Positions 44,425 to 53,471 of a stretch of DNA of 64,000 nt are shown here, one piece after another. The stretch's first letter is position 1; every line of letters starts with the position of its first letter. The notes under the pieces were generated by a model. It was not told the origin of the DNA. It worked only from the letters and a program-made list of their open reading frames with translations, and made no database searches. Made by a program: the position numbers and the translations under genes. Source of the stretch: Anaerohalosphaera lusitana (GTDB taxonomy: Bacteria > Planctomycetota > Phycisphaerae > Sedimentisphaerales > Anaerohalosphaeraceae); NCBI RefSeq assembly GCF_002007645.1, contig NZ_CP019791.1:372001-436000 (forward strand). Reading direction: 5' to 3'.

Positions 44425-45327
44425 TCACAGCACCGCATGCTTGTGCCGATGCGAATGGCACTCGATGTTTACCGCAACCGGCAGCGACGCGATATGGCAC
44501 GGCGCGGTCTCGATCTTCACCGCCAGTGCCGTCGTCCGCCCCCCGAGCCCTTGCGGCCCGATCCCCAGCTCGTTCACCGCCGCCAGCAGATCAGCCTCCA
44601 TCTGCGCATAAAACTCATCCGCGTTCGCCTCCCCCATCCCGCGCAGCAGCGACTTCTTCGCGATCAGACACGCCTGCTCGAAATTTCCACCGATCCCCAC
44701 TCCCACCACGAACGGCGGACACGCATTCGCTCCCGCCTCGCGCACCACATCCACGATCCACCCCTTCACCGTCTCCGCACTGTCCGTCGGATTGAACAGT
44801 CGCACCTGGCTCTTATTCTCACACCCGCCCCCCTTGCTCATCACGTAAATACTCAGCTCATCACCCGGCACCACGCTATGATGGATCACCGCCGGCGTAT
44901 TCGTCTTCGTATTCGCCCGCTCCCGCAAAGGCTCCGCCACTACCGACTTTCGCAGCAGCCCGCGCCCATACCCATCCGCGATCCCCTCGTTTATCGCAGC
45001 CGTTATCAGAGCCGCTGGCCGATGCGTCCCGCCGGCCACACTCGCCCCAGCCTCACGCGACGACTTCGGCGGCTCGACGCACACATCCTCACCCTGCTCC
45101 ACGAACACCACCGCCAGCCCCGTGTCCTGACAAAGCGGTATCCGCTCTTCACTCGCCAGCCGCGCATTCTCAATCAACTGATCCAGTATCCGCCGCGCAC
45201 GCTCATCCGTCTCCGCCGCCCGTGCCTCCTCGATCGCCCCCAGCACATCCCCAGGCAGCTCGTAAGCAGATTCGATCGCAAGCCGCGCAACAGTCTCAAC
45301 TATCTTCGCATACTCGATTCTTCGCAT
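44425..45327 (-). CDS. Class I fumarate hydratase, alpha part
   Basis: 300 residues of the alpha domain of the Fe-S dependent fumarase/tartrate dehydratase family. IPLCQDTGLAVVFVEQG carries the first cluster Cys, VMSKGGGCENKSQVRLF the second, and VREAGANACPPFVVGVGIGGNFEQACLIAK the third together with the substrate loop. The beta part is needed for activity and is usually the next gene, but no beta gene occurs in the window. The enzyme converts fumarate to malate, or a related dehydration. Base composition is normal for the region. Confidence 0.88.
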   Translation of the reverse strand: MRRIEYAKIVETVARLAIESAYELPGDVLGAIEEARAAETDERARRILDQLIENARLASEERIPLCQDTGLAVVFVEQGEDVCVEPPKSSREAGASVAGGTHRPAALITAAINEGIADGYGRGLLRKSVVAEPLRERANTKTNTPAVIHHSVVPGDELSIYVMSKGGGCENKSQVRLFNPTDSAETVKGWIVDVVREAGANACPPFVVGVGIGGNFEQACLIAKKSLLRGMGEANADEFYAQMEADLLAAVNELGIGPQGLGGRTTALAVKIETAPCHIASLPVAVNIECHSHRHKHAVL

Positions 45328-45632
45328 AAAACCCAGCCTTCAAACTCGACCAAATGAAATACCGTCCTCTGTCCCGAAACAGCACCAACACATCCTACAC
45401 CCCAAAACCACCCTCCGCAAGCATTTTGCTAACACAACCCCCCACTGTCACCGCAAACTTGATTTGCATCCAGAGAACAAACCGTGAGCGTCGACTTAGA
45501 CGCATGTACCCACCCACACACAGCCTGTCATAACGAAAATATGCGAGTGCCCACCAGTCGCAAAACACCAATCCACTCCCATCAACGTCACCACGTTCAT
45601 AGCGCCTCCATCCACATCGCACCCCACACACA
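45328..45632. other. Spacer containing repeats on the minus strand
   Basis: 305 bp, holding a family-1 hairpin at 45446-45479 (arms GCAAA/TTTGC, terminal GTGACAG on the minus strand) and directly next to it a family-3 stem at about 45485-45506 (GCGTC/GACGC). No gene is seen. Confidence 0.6.
45446..45506 (-). repeat. Composite family 3 + family 1 repeat
   Basis: On the minus strand, a GCGTC-TAAGT-CGACGC-type stem is followed by GTTCTCTGGATGCAAATC and TTTGCGGTGACAG. The order stem-then-GTTCTCTGG hairpin is the same as at 3637-3778, suggesting the two families are modules of one larger unit. Confidence 0.65.
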
Positions 45633-45920
45633 TCAAAACCCACCAAAACCATCAGCCCCGAACTCATCCATCCCACTCCGTCGCTCATCGTAAACATCCA
45701 CCCGCTCCCGGCTCAGCTCGAGCCCTTCCCCCCGATACCTCCACTTCACCTCAAACGACTGCTTCTCGCCCTCGACCTCATAATTCTCCTTCAGCCTCCC
45801 AAGCCTGGGCGATATCTCACCCTCTTCCGCCTCACACCGCTCCCATCCGTCCGCACACCCGCCAGCAAACAACACCGCCAAAACAAAAACACCCGCAGCA
45901 CAAACAATCTTCCGTCCCAT
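45633..45920 (-). CDS. Small lipoprotein, unknown function
   Basis: About 95 residues from the ATG at 45920. Signal peptide with lipobox LFAGGC. The mature part is short and polar with KQSFEVKWRYRGEGLELSR, a beta-like stretch, and a Gly-rich end. No family recognised. It lies 24 bp downstream of the larger secreted-protein gene on the same strand and may be co-expressed. Confidence 0.55.
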   Translation of the reverse strand: MGRKIVCAAGVFVLAVLFAGGCADGWERCEAEEGEISPRLGRLKENYEVEGEKQSFEVKWRYRGEGLELSRERVDVYDERRSGMDEFGADGFGGF

Positions 45921-45956
45921 AGCAAACCTCACTTTCCAAAAATATCATAAAACCCA

Positions 45957-47792
45957 TCACTCACCACAGCGCGATGCGCTGCCGCCAAATCCGCTAACAT
46001 CTTTCACCTCAATATCGCTCTTCCACTCCGCCTCAAACAGCCCCGGCTCCCGGAGCACATCATCGAACGGCGTCTCAACATAAAAATTCGTCAACTTAAG
46101 CTCCCCGCTATCCGCATCGCGCACCACATACTCCCACCTCGTCGCATCGCCTCCCTTGCGCCCAGCCGTAAACACAATATAGAACGGCTCAGCATCCATC
46201 ACATACCGCACAACCTTGCCCCTCTCCAACTGCCTGTCATACCACCCGTTAAACCGATCGATCCGGTCCTCCTCCCGCATCCGTAGATACTTCTTCCCGC
46301 TGAACCGCGTATAAAGCCCCGCAAACTTCTCATGCTCGCCCGCCTTGAACACCTTCTGCGCCGCATCATAAAACGCCATCACCTCATCATCCCCGTCATA
46401 CTCCGCCCCGAACACATCATGATTATACTCCTTCCCCCGAAACTGCAGCCGAACCTCATGCTCCGTCCCCGCACCCGCCAGCACCACGTTCTGCTCGAAC
46501 TCCGCATCTTCCACCGGCTCACAATTCTCCTGCATCATATCCCGGATCAGATCATACGTACCGCTGTCCTTTCGCTCAGCATTCCAGCAAAGCCGACCCG
46601 TCTTATCATCCCGCACAAAATCAAACCGCCACCGCTTCTGTCCCCTGCCAGTGCTTTCGGAAAAGCCCCATATGAAGATAACGTCACGCCCCGCAAGTAT
46701 CTTCCTGTAAACGTACACCTTCTCCGCGCTGTACCCCTCCATACTGCCGTCCAGAAAAACATGCCACCGCATCCACCCGGCTACACTCTTCTCAAATTCT
46801 TTCTTCTCCTCCCCACTCATCTCTGGCCTCTTGTAAGATATCTCAACCCCCTTCTCCAGGTCCTTCTCCTTTATCGTCTCCACCACCTCACAGAAAAGCC
46901 TCTCAGCCTCACCCTCCCACTCCCGCTCGGCAAACTCCCCGTAAAGCATATCAAAATCGCAGTAATCCATCCGCAGATAAACACTCGACTTCCGCCGCTC
47001 CTGATCAGCCTCCACAGGAACCGCAAAACTCCCCCGTTGCAACTTCACGATCCCATCATTAGACACCTCTGCTAGCTTTATATTCTCAGAAGTCGTCAAC
47101 ATCTCATTAAACTCTTTCGCTTCACGACTGCCCTCATCAATCCGTTCGGAAATATATTCCAGGTTCTCACCCACGGCCTCAGAGTTCCGCGCGCTTGTCA
47201 CCGCATTAGCGACCGTACTGCATTTTAGACTTTCGATAAGCTCCATGAACATTTCGCAATACTGATCCACGTGCCCGGTACCAAACCCACTCTCAGTCCG
47301 TTCTTGTGTATATTGTTTCTTATACTCATCAGCCTTAATACTCTTAAGATATACATAAAAATCCATCCTTCTTTTCACCCGCTCCTCACTCGAATCAGCT
47401 TGCAGCTCCGAAAGAAAAGAACGGCACTTCAACATGTCCCTGTTGATCAGATTCTCCCCAACTTCCAGCCCCTTTTCAAAATACTCTCGTGCTTTATTAA
47501 GATCGCGTTCCTCACCCTTCTCAACATTAATTGCTGTAGCAAAAAGCTCTCCCAGCCGGGCATATATCGCCGCCTTTGTATATCCCGGCAGCTTCGGATG
47601 CTCCCCCAAATATTGCAAATAAAACTGCTCGGCCAATCCCCGATCAGCCGCTTCGTGATCGTTACCATTCGCCGAAAGATCATACCGCATCGCCTTCGCC
47701 AGCAACTGATCATCATCATAGTTGATCACTCTTCCCGAAATCGATCCACCAACCAAGCACGCCAAAACCGCCAAAACCAAAAACCGCCTCAT
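45957..47792 (-). CDS. Secreted protein with TPR-like start, unknown function
   Basis: 611 residues with a signal peptide (1-20, ending SISG). Residues about 30-130 look like two or three tetratricopeptide-type helices (FYLQYLGEHPKLPGYTKAAI, KAREYFEKGLEVGE). The rest holds acidic/basic beta-rich segments with no motif I can name. The downstream neighbour is a small lipoprotein gene. Probably envelope-located. Confidence 0.55.
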   Translation of the reverse strand: MRRFLVLAVLACLVGGSISGRVINYDDDQLLAKAMRYDLSANGNDHEAADRGLAEQFYLQYLGEHPKLPGYTKAAIYARLGELFATAINVEKGEERDLNKAREYFEKGLEVGENLINRDMLKCRSFLSELQADSSEERVKRRMDFYVYLKSIKADEYKKQYTQERTESGFGTGHVDQYCEMFMELIESLKCSTVANAVTSARNSEAVGENLEYISERIDEGSREAKEFNEMLTTSENIKLAEVSNDGIVKLQRGSFAVPVEADQERRKSSVYLRMDYCDFDMLYGEFAEREWEGEAERLFCEVVETIKEKDLEKGVEISYKRPEMSGEEKKEFEKSVAGWMRWHVFLDGSMEGYSAEKVYVYRKILAGRDVIFIWGFSESTGRGQKRWRFDFVRDDKTGRLCWNAERKDSGTYDLIRDMMQENCEPVEDAEFEQNVVLAGAGTEHEVRLQFRGKEYNHDVFGAEYDGDDEVMAFYDAAQKVFKAGEHEKFAGLYTRFSGKKYLRMREEDRIDRFNGWYDRQLERGKVVRYVMDAEPFYIVFTAGRKGGDATRWEYVVRDADSGELKLTNFYVETPFDDVLREPGLFEAEWKSDIEVKDVSGFGGSASRCGE

Positions 47793-48021
47793 ATCTCAAC
47801 CTTTCACATGAAATGCCGACTAAAAAACCACAATTACACAGCAACCGACCTGCACTGCATACACAATTCAACTGTGCACAAAACCGGCTAACATGAAATC
47901 GTTCTGGTATTAAGACACCGCCCACGCAAATACGTTACAACCGCAAACCGAAAAAGACGAAATTTTCTATGCGATTTTCAAAAGCCATGCTTCCAGCCAT
48001 ACCGCCGCATAGTACTCATTT

Positions 48022-48717
48022 TTAGAGTTCGCTCTTAACTTTCTCAAATTCCTTTTCAACGTCCGATTCGATCACCTGTAGCTCTGACTTTCTTTCACCT
48101 TCTGCTTCGTCGAGCATATACGCGACCGCTTGTGTTTTGCAGCTTATTCCAAGAACTCGCAAAATGTCGTTTTCATACTCGCTCAGCTGAACTCCGGTTG
48201 AGAAAAGCCCTCCCCATATCTCAGAAGTCGTGAAAGAAAATGTGTCGCTTTGATCAACAGCACTTTTCGAAAGATTTTTCATATACTGCATGCAAAGATA
48301 AATGTCATCCCAGTCGACAGTCTTACCGTTCATTTCAACCTCGTAGTCCATGGACCACAATGAAAACGCCTTCAACCCCATTTCCTCCTGCCTGCACCCT
48401 TCCAGAATTAGTTTAATTGCCTCCTCGCTGACAAGATCCTGATCCAAAGCCTTATCAGTTTTACGCAGCTCACGAAAAACGTCCTCGCTGTAACCAATCG
48501 ATTTAAGCTTCTCAGCAGCGTCTACATAATACCCGGCCCCGGCACCTTGAGCCTGCAGGAAACCCATCTCCCTCGCCATCGCAATCTGCCTTTCTCTGGC
48601 CCTGGCCGCAGGGCTGTTCCGTTCACGAATGGACTGAACCATCACCATCGCAACAACCGCCCCAACCAATACAGCTAAGAGAAGAAATAGATTGCGAATT
48701 CTCTTATGTTTGCTCAT
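48022..48717 (-). CDS. Single-pass membrane protein, unknown
   Basis: 231 residues. One N-terminal helix (about 8-28, LFLLLAVLVGAVVAMVMV) anchors a mostly alpha-helical soluble part. It ends in an acidic/basic tail (KSELQVIESDVEKEFEKVKSEL). No recognised domain. It lies immediately downstream of the TIR-STAND gene on the same strand (78 bp), so an operon and shared role are possible but unproven. Confidence 0.55.
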   Translation of the reverse strand: MSKHKRIRNLFLLLAVLVGAVVAMVMVQSIRERNSPAARARERQIAMAREMGFLQAQGAGAGYYVDAAEKLKSIGYSEDVFRELRKTDKALDQDLVSEEAIKLILEGCRQEEMGLKAFSLWSMDYEVEMNGKTVDWDDIYLCMQYMKNLSKSAVDQSDTFSFTTSEIWGGLFSTGVQLSEYENDILRVLGISCKTQAVAYMLDEAEGERKSELQVIESDVEKEFEKVKSEL

Positions 48718-48795
48718 TCGCGGATCCCTTAGAAATACATGGCCATCATGACCTCATTTTCTATCCGCTATTTTCAAAACTAATTAATATGAAAT

Positions 48796-51387
48796 CTAGT
48801 TTTTTGAACGTTTCGCTTTTAAGGCCAATACTTGTTGAGATGGAATATGAAGATTTTTCTCGATTCTTTGTTGCTCTTTAAAGCCAACAGAATGCATTAG
48901 GCAATGATTTACAACTAAAAAACGCATGACTTTTTTAGCAGTGTCAGAAAAATCCTCACCCGACATTCCCTTTGCAATATTGTCAACTTGTAGATTTTTC
49001 TTATACCACATTAGAATTCCGTGCTTTACTAAAAAAGATGCAGGAGTATTACCGCTGTCACATACTTTTTCAACAACGTCAATGAGTTTATTAGATCCCA
49101 ATGAATGAACTATCTTTGAAATGTAATTATACACAATCATGAAATTAGTGTTCCAAAAGATACTTCTGGCTAATTTGTCAATGTCTTCTTTACTATAAAT
49201 CTTTTCTTTTTGTCCTAAACGCCTTCGCTTCTGAGCCTTTTGTTCTGCAGCTTTATCGACACGGGTTGAAATGTATTCAATAATTTGAAGTTGCCCCTCT
49301 TCATTCCTGATAAGTTCAAAAAAAGAGTTCAAAATACGTAGATGAATTTTCATAGCCTCTTCAAAAAATTCCTGTAAACGAGCTTTTTCAAGTGATCCAG
49401 CCCGGTTTTTAATAATAAGCCCCATTACTTCAACAGTTTTAATACTTCTGCGCAATTCCTTGAATAATTCATCGTGTTCTTCTTGAGTGGACTCTTCCTC
49501 GGTATCTTTGCATCCTTCTTCTATCTTGTCTTGTGCCTTTAGCCTTCGCTTTCTTTCACCCTCAGGGGTTGCAACGGTTTTTGGTAGAACAGCTTGTACA
49601 ATAGTTTGTGCTTGTTTATCAAAGAAGTGAAGTTCTTTTTTACTTAAAGTTGTCGGTGCATATTTATCGAAAAGGCAACACGCATTTAAAACAATCTCTT
49701 CTAATATATTCCCATCACGCGAATGATGAGATAGGAAGATAGCAATATAGGCGTATTCATCTTTGTGGAGATTGTTAATAATAGTCTCGATTGTTTTTGC
49801 ACAATCAGATGCATGGTCCGCCAAATATTTTGCGACGAAGAAATAGTAGAGATATTTGTAGCAAAACGAGTAATTGTTGAGATCACATAATTCTAAAATA
49901 CGAGTAGATCTCAGTTTCGCTATAACTATATCTTGATCTACAGGCAAATTATACTTTTCTAAGTATCTATCCATAAAAACTTCGAATTCATCGCGAGAAA
50001 TTTCTTCTTTATTTTGTGAAAACTTATAAAAAGCAAATTCTGTTAAAAAATTCATATAAGTGTCAATATCGTCGTTTCTGACTCCTTCTTTTCTTAGATA
50101 CATATATATTAGAGCTTGGTAACAGTAACCCTGACTGGTAATTTCTTGATTAAGCGGTCGCGCAAATGTCTCATAAGTATTGATTATCGATAATATGAAA
50201 AATGGATAAGCGGGCATGATTCCGCGACCTATTGCCTTTCCCAAAGTTGTATTCACTAGTTCAGTTTTGTGGTCCAAGTCTTGATAAATATCATTATCTT
50301 TCTGTGGAGCTTCTGACAAGTACATCCATTTCTTTATGAGTGTATCTCTCTGGGAAGCATTGAACTCTTTAATATTAAAAAGCGAAAAGGCTTGCAAAAG
50401 GCTCTCATCTGCAAAGTTCAAATTGCAAATATCATCTACCGTTACAATGCAATTCTTGTATTGTGCTAAATCGTTTATGTGTTTTTCTTTATCTTTTGCA
50501 AAATGAAAATCATCCAAAATAGGAATAAGCTTTTCAGTGTCTATATCTTTTACATCGCAGTTATATTGCTTTTTCAAAGCCTCAGTGATTTTGTTTTGAA
50601 TCTTTCCTTTATATTGACCATGCCTATCACGTATATATACGGGGACAAGTCCGCGATCACGCAATGATTTGAAGAGATATTTGCATAGTGAGGTTTTTCC
50701 GGATTGGCTAGCACCGGACATGCATAGTCTTAGATGCTCATGGAAATTATCAACTATCATTTGCGGGCTTTGTATTGTTTCACAATCCTTTAAGTCATCA
50801 TATGCGACTAGATTTGGACAGACATATATATCATCTAGAGTTACATGCTGTTTGTTGGAATGAGCTTTTGCCAAAAGCTCGGTATCTTGGAGAAAAGATG
50901 CAAACTCGGAAGTCAATGAAATATTTCTATGTCTATGTATTTGCTCTAACGTATTTTTTAGGCCGTCATAAACGTCTTTCCAACCGCTATTAATGTCGGT
51001 AAAACGGGTAACCGCCTTACCATCAGTTGGTAACGCAAGTAATTCTTTCAAATCTGGGTCATCCAGCCAACCACAATCAGATACGATGATGGGGACTACT
51101 GAAATCCCTTTTTTGTCCACTAATTCTAAAGCATTCTCTTTTTCATTTTGGCAGGCCTTCGATGCAAGAAAATTTGCAGACACAAATAGGCAGATAACGT
51201 CAGCATCTTCTAAGTTGTTATCAATTTGCGCATTAAACTTGGAACCGGGCAGAATTTTCCTATCATACCAGTCTTCCACCAAACCGTTATTTTTTAAAGG
51301 AGAGATATGTGTGCGAAATGTATTAACATGGCATTCATCAAGGTGAGAATAGCTTATGAATGTTTTTAACGCTTTATTTTCCTGCAT
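48796..51387 (-). CDS. TIR-STAND NTPase, putative immune effector/sensor
   Basis: 863 residues in an AT-rich patch. TIR domain 1-150: beta-strand KTFISYSHLDE, the BB-loop region YDRKILPGSKFNAQI, DADVICLFVSANFLASKACQ, with Glu82/Glu84 near the family catalytic position. A STAND-type NTPase follows: HVTLDDIYVCPNLVAYDDL, then a P-loop GASQSGKTS (225-233) and Walker B LIPILDDF (287-294). The C-terminal roughly 450 residues are helical, with a charged low-complexity stretch near 615-635, and presumably form the sensor. Related proteins sense phage components, oligomerise and let TIR degrade NAD+. This is family knowledge; activity here is inference. Confidence 0.75.
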   Translation of the reverse strand: MQENKALKTFISYSHLDECHVNTFRTHISPLKNNGLVEDWYDRKILPGSKFNAQIDNNLEDADVICLFVSANFLASKACQNEKENALELVDKKGISVVPIIVSDCGWLDDPDLKELLALPTDGKAVTRFTDINSGWKDVYDGLKNTLEQIHRHRNISLTSEFASFLQDTELLAKAHSNKQHVTLDDIYVCPNLVAYDDLKDCETIQSPQMIVDNFHEHLRLCMSGASQSGKTSLCKYLFKSLRDRGLVPVYIRDRHGQYKGKIQNKITEALKKQYNCDVKDIDTEKLIPILDDFHFAKDKEKHINDLAQYKNCIVTVDDICNLNFADESLLQAFSLFNIKEFNASQRDTLIKKWMYLSEAPQKDNDIYQDLDHKTELVNTTLGKAIGRGIMPAYPFFILSIINTYETFARPLNQEITSQGYCYQALIYMYLRKEGVRNDDIDTYMNFLTEFAFYKFSQNKEEISRDEFEVFMDRYLEKYNLPVDQDIVIAKLRSTRILELCDLNNYSFCYKYLYYFFVAKYLADHASDCAKTIETIINNLHKDEYAYIAIFLSHHSRDGNILEEIVLNACCLFDKYAPTTLSKKELHFFDKQAQTIVQAVLPKTVATPEGERKRRLKAQDKIEEGCKDTEEESTQEEHDELFKELRRSIKTVEVMGLIIKNRAGSLEKARLQEFFEEAMKIHLRILNSFFELIRNEEGQLQIIEYISTRVDKAAEQKAQKRRRLGQKEKIYSKEDIDKLARSIFWNTNFMIVYNYISKIVHSLGSNKLIDVVEKVCDSGNTPASFLVKHGILMWYKKNLQVDNIAKGMSGEDFSDTAKKVMRFLVVNHCLMHSVGFKEQQRIEKNLHIPSQQVLALKAKRSKN

Positions 51388-51653
51388 TTATGGAGGCCTC
51401 CAAAATAAATTCTGTTCTGTCTATGCAATTGTACTAATTTACATGACTAATGTACAAAGAAAAATTGTAGATATAGCTATTGAGGTTCTTCCACTTCTCC
51501 TGCCCCCCCCACTGTCCCCCCCACAAACTAACCAATTGACTTTTCACCCCGCCCGACTTAGCATTGACACCTGCGAAACAGGCATTGCGTCTGCAGCATG
51601 GGTCGTGCCCGCGCTGCAATTCGCATCCAAACATGATTCAACCAGGCAAAGCG
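51388..51653. other. Divergent spacer before ribE
   Basis: 266 bp. It contains a C-rich tract (CCCCCCCCACTGTCCCCCCC near 51505-51525). No FMN riboswitch consensus was seen upstream of ribE. The spacer should hold the promoters of the TIR-STAND gene and of ribE. Confidence 0.4.
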
Positions 51654-52301
51654 ATGTTCACAGGATTGATCGAAAAAGTCTCAGCCGTAAAGACAGTTCG
51701 GCCCACCGCGGGCGGCAAGGTCTTTACCATCGACCTCGGCCCGCTCGCTGAAGATGCGCACCTCGGCGACAGCATCGCCGTTAACGGCGTATGCATGACC
51801 ATAACCGCGATCACAGGCACGATCGCGGATTTCGACGTCTCAGGCGAGACGCTCCGCAAATCCACCCTCGACTCGCTCCGTGTTTCCGCACCCGTGAACC
51901 TCGAACGCGCGATGGCGATGGGCCAGCGCTTCGGCGGCCACATCGTCCAGGGCCACGTCGACGGCGTCGCGACAATCCGCACCATCGAGACCAAGGGCGA
52001 CTTCTGGGACATCACCTTCGCCGCCGACAGCGAAATACTCGATGAGATCGTCCCAAAGGGCTCGGTCGCGGTCAACGGCATCAGCCTCACCGTCGCCCGA
52101 ATGGACGCAAACTCGTTCTCGGTCGCCCTGATACCGACCACCATAAAAGACACAAACCTCGCTTCGGCAAAGGTTTACGACAAGGTCAATATCGAAACCG
52201 ACATCGTCACTAAGGTCGTAAAAAAACAGGTCGAAAAGATACTTCCCGACAAGGCCGGCAAAACGCTCACCGTAGATAAACTTAGAGAACTCGGTTTTTA
52301 G
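51654..52301 (+). CDS. ribE: Riboflavin synthase, alpha subunit type
   Basis: 215 residues from the ATG at 51654, where the typical MFTGLIEKV begins; the longer frame adds an unrelated N-terminus. Two lumazine-binding halves are seen: DSIAVNGVCMTITAI in the first and GSVAVNGISLTVARM in the second, each with the AVNG.(C/S) motif. It converts two 6,7-dimethyl-8-ribityllumazine molecules to riboflavin. It begins a three-gene run with pdxA and rsmA on the same strand. Confidence 0.93.
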   Translation: MFTGLIEKVSAVKTVRPTAGGKVFTIDLGPLAEDAHLGDSIAVNGVCMTITAITGTIADFDVSGETLRKSTLDSLRVSAPVNLERAMAMGQRFGGHIVQGHVDGVATIRTIETKGDFWDITFAADSEILDEIVPKGSVAVNGISLTVARMDANSFSVALIPTTIKDTNLASAKVYDKVNIETDIVTKVVKKQVEKILPDKAGKTLTVDKLRELGF

Positions 52302-52313
52302 CCAGGCGATCAC

Positions 52314-53348
52314 ATGACACCCACAGGCCACAGCGCACTAGACAACCGCATCGTCATCGGCATCACGATGGGCGATCCGGGAGGCGTAGGGCCAGAGATA
52401 ATCGTTAAAGCTTTGTCAGACGCCAACTTACGTCGCGAAGCCAAGTTTATCATCTTCGGCTCGGACGAACAACTGCAGTACGCAGCCGACCTCGCGGAGG
52501 TCGAGCCCTACTGGATACGCCATCAGCACGAGAAGATCAGCCGCGACTACCCGCGCCACGTAGTGGTCGCCGATTACGACGAATACGCCATCCCAGGCTG
52601 GATCCACAGCCCCAACAAAGTCTCGGGCGAAGCGTCCATAAAGTATTGTGTGGACGCGATTAAGGCCGCCCAGGAGGGCATAATCGACGGTGTCGTGACC
52701 GCGCCTATCTCCAAGGTGAGCTGGACGATGGCAGGCGCGAAATGGCCGGGCCATACGGAGATGTTCGCCGACCAGTGCAAGTCCCGCCGAAAGGCGATGA
52801 TGTTCGTCGGCGGGCCGTTAAAGCTCGCGCTGGCGACGATACATGAGGGTTTGTTCGAAATCCGCCACCACTTCACGATGGGGTGCGTCTTCGAACCGAT
52901 AGACCTTCTCAATACTGCACTTAAGGAATATTTCGGTGTTGAAAATCCGCGCATCGGTGTTGCCGGCCTCAACCCGCACGCCGGTGAGGACGGCCAGTTC
53001 GGCGATGAGGAAGAGCGGATAATAAAGCCCACGATCACCATGGCACGCGAGGTGGGCATCGACTGCGAAGGGCCGTTTCCAGCCGATACCTTGTTTTTAA
53101 AGGCTGTAAGGGGCGATTTTGACGGCGTGGTGGCAATGTACCACGACCAGGGACTTATTCCGATCAAGCTGGTCGCGTTCGACAAGGCCGTAAACGTCAC
53201 CATCGGCATACCGATCATCAGGACATCACCCGCGCACGGCACGGCATTCGACATCGCGGGCAAGGGTGTAGCACGCGAGGAGAGCATGAAAGAGGCGATA
53301 AAAGTGGCGATAGAGATGGCAAAAACCCGCGCGGCCAGAGATAAATAG
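52314..53348 (+). CDS. pdxA: 4-hydroxythreonine-4-phosphate dehydrogenase
   Basis: 344 residues. IGITMGDPGGVGPEII at the N-terminus, VTAPISKVSWTMAG, WPGHTEMFADQC (metal/substrate His), and VVAMYHDQGLIPIKL near the C-terminus are PdxA motifs. It works in the DXP-dependent pathway to pyridoxal phosphate. Twelve bp separate it from ribE. The strand composition changes from C-rich to G-rich just after this gene. Confidence 0.93.
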   Translation: MTPTGHSALDNRIVIGITMGDPGGVGPEIIVKALSDANLRREAKFIIFGSDEQLQYAADLAEVEPYWIRHQHEKISRDYPRHVVVADYDEYAIPGWIHSPNKVSGEASIKYCVDAIKAAQEGIIDGVVTAPISKVSWTMAGAKWPGHTEMFADQCKSRRKAMMFVGGPLKLALATIHEGLFEIRHHFTMGCVFEPIDLLNTALKEYFGVENPRIGVAGLNPHAGEDGQFGDEEERIIKPTITMAREVGIDCEGPFPADTLFLKAVRGDFDGVVAMYHDQGLIPIKLVAFDKAVNVTIGIPIIRTSPAHGTAFDIAGKGVAREESMKEAIKVAIEMAKTRAARDK

Positions 53349-53406
53349 GCTGGCTGCAAGGGTTGTGAGCAGCGGTAAAGATTGGATGGACACAGCGGAG
53401 AGCGAA

Positions 53407-53441
53407 ACTTGCAAGTCATTGTTTGATAACGACTTGTAAGT
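53407..53441. terminator. Strong stem-loop between pdxA and rsmA
   Basis: ACTTGCAAGTC (53407-53417) and GACTTGTAAGT (53431-53441) form an 11-bp stem with one G-T pair and a 13-nt loop. TTTGATTTT follows. It may be a weak terminator of pdxA, and it coincides with the strand-composition switch. Confidence 0.5.
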
Positions 53442-53471
53442 TTGATTTTGATATTGACAACAGGTGTGAAA

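Noticed and set aside
44251-45357. 368-residue frame on the plus strand
   Set aside because: Overlaps the CBM32 end and is antisense to the fumarase gene; Arg/His/Pro-rich with no motifs.
51388-51653. FMN riboswitch upstream of ribE
   Set aside because: The conserved AGGGGCGGGG...-type core was not found; only a C-rich tract is present.
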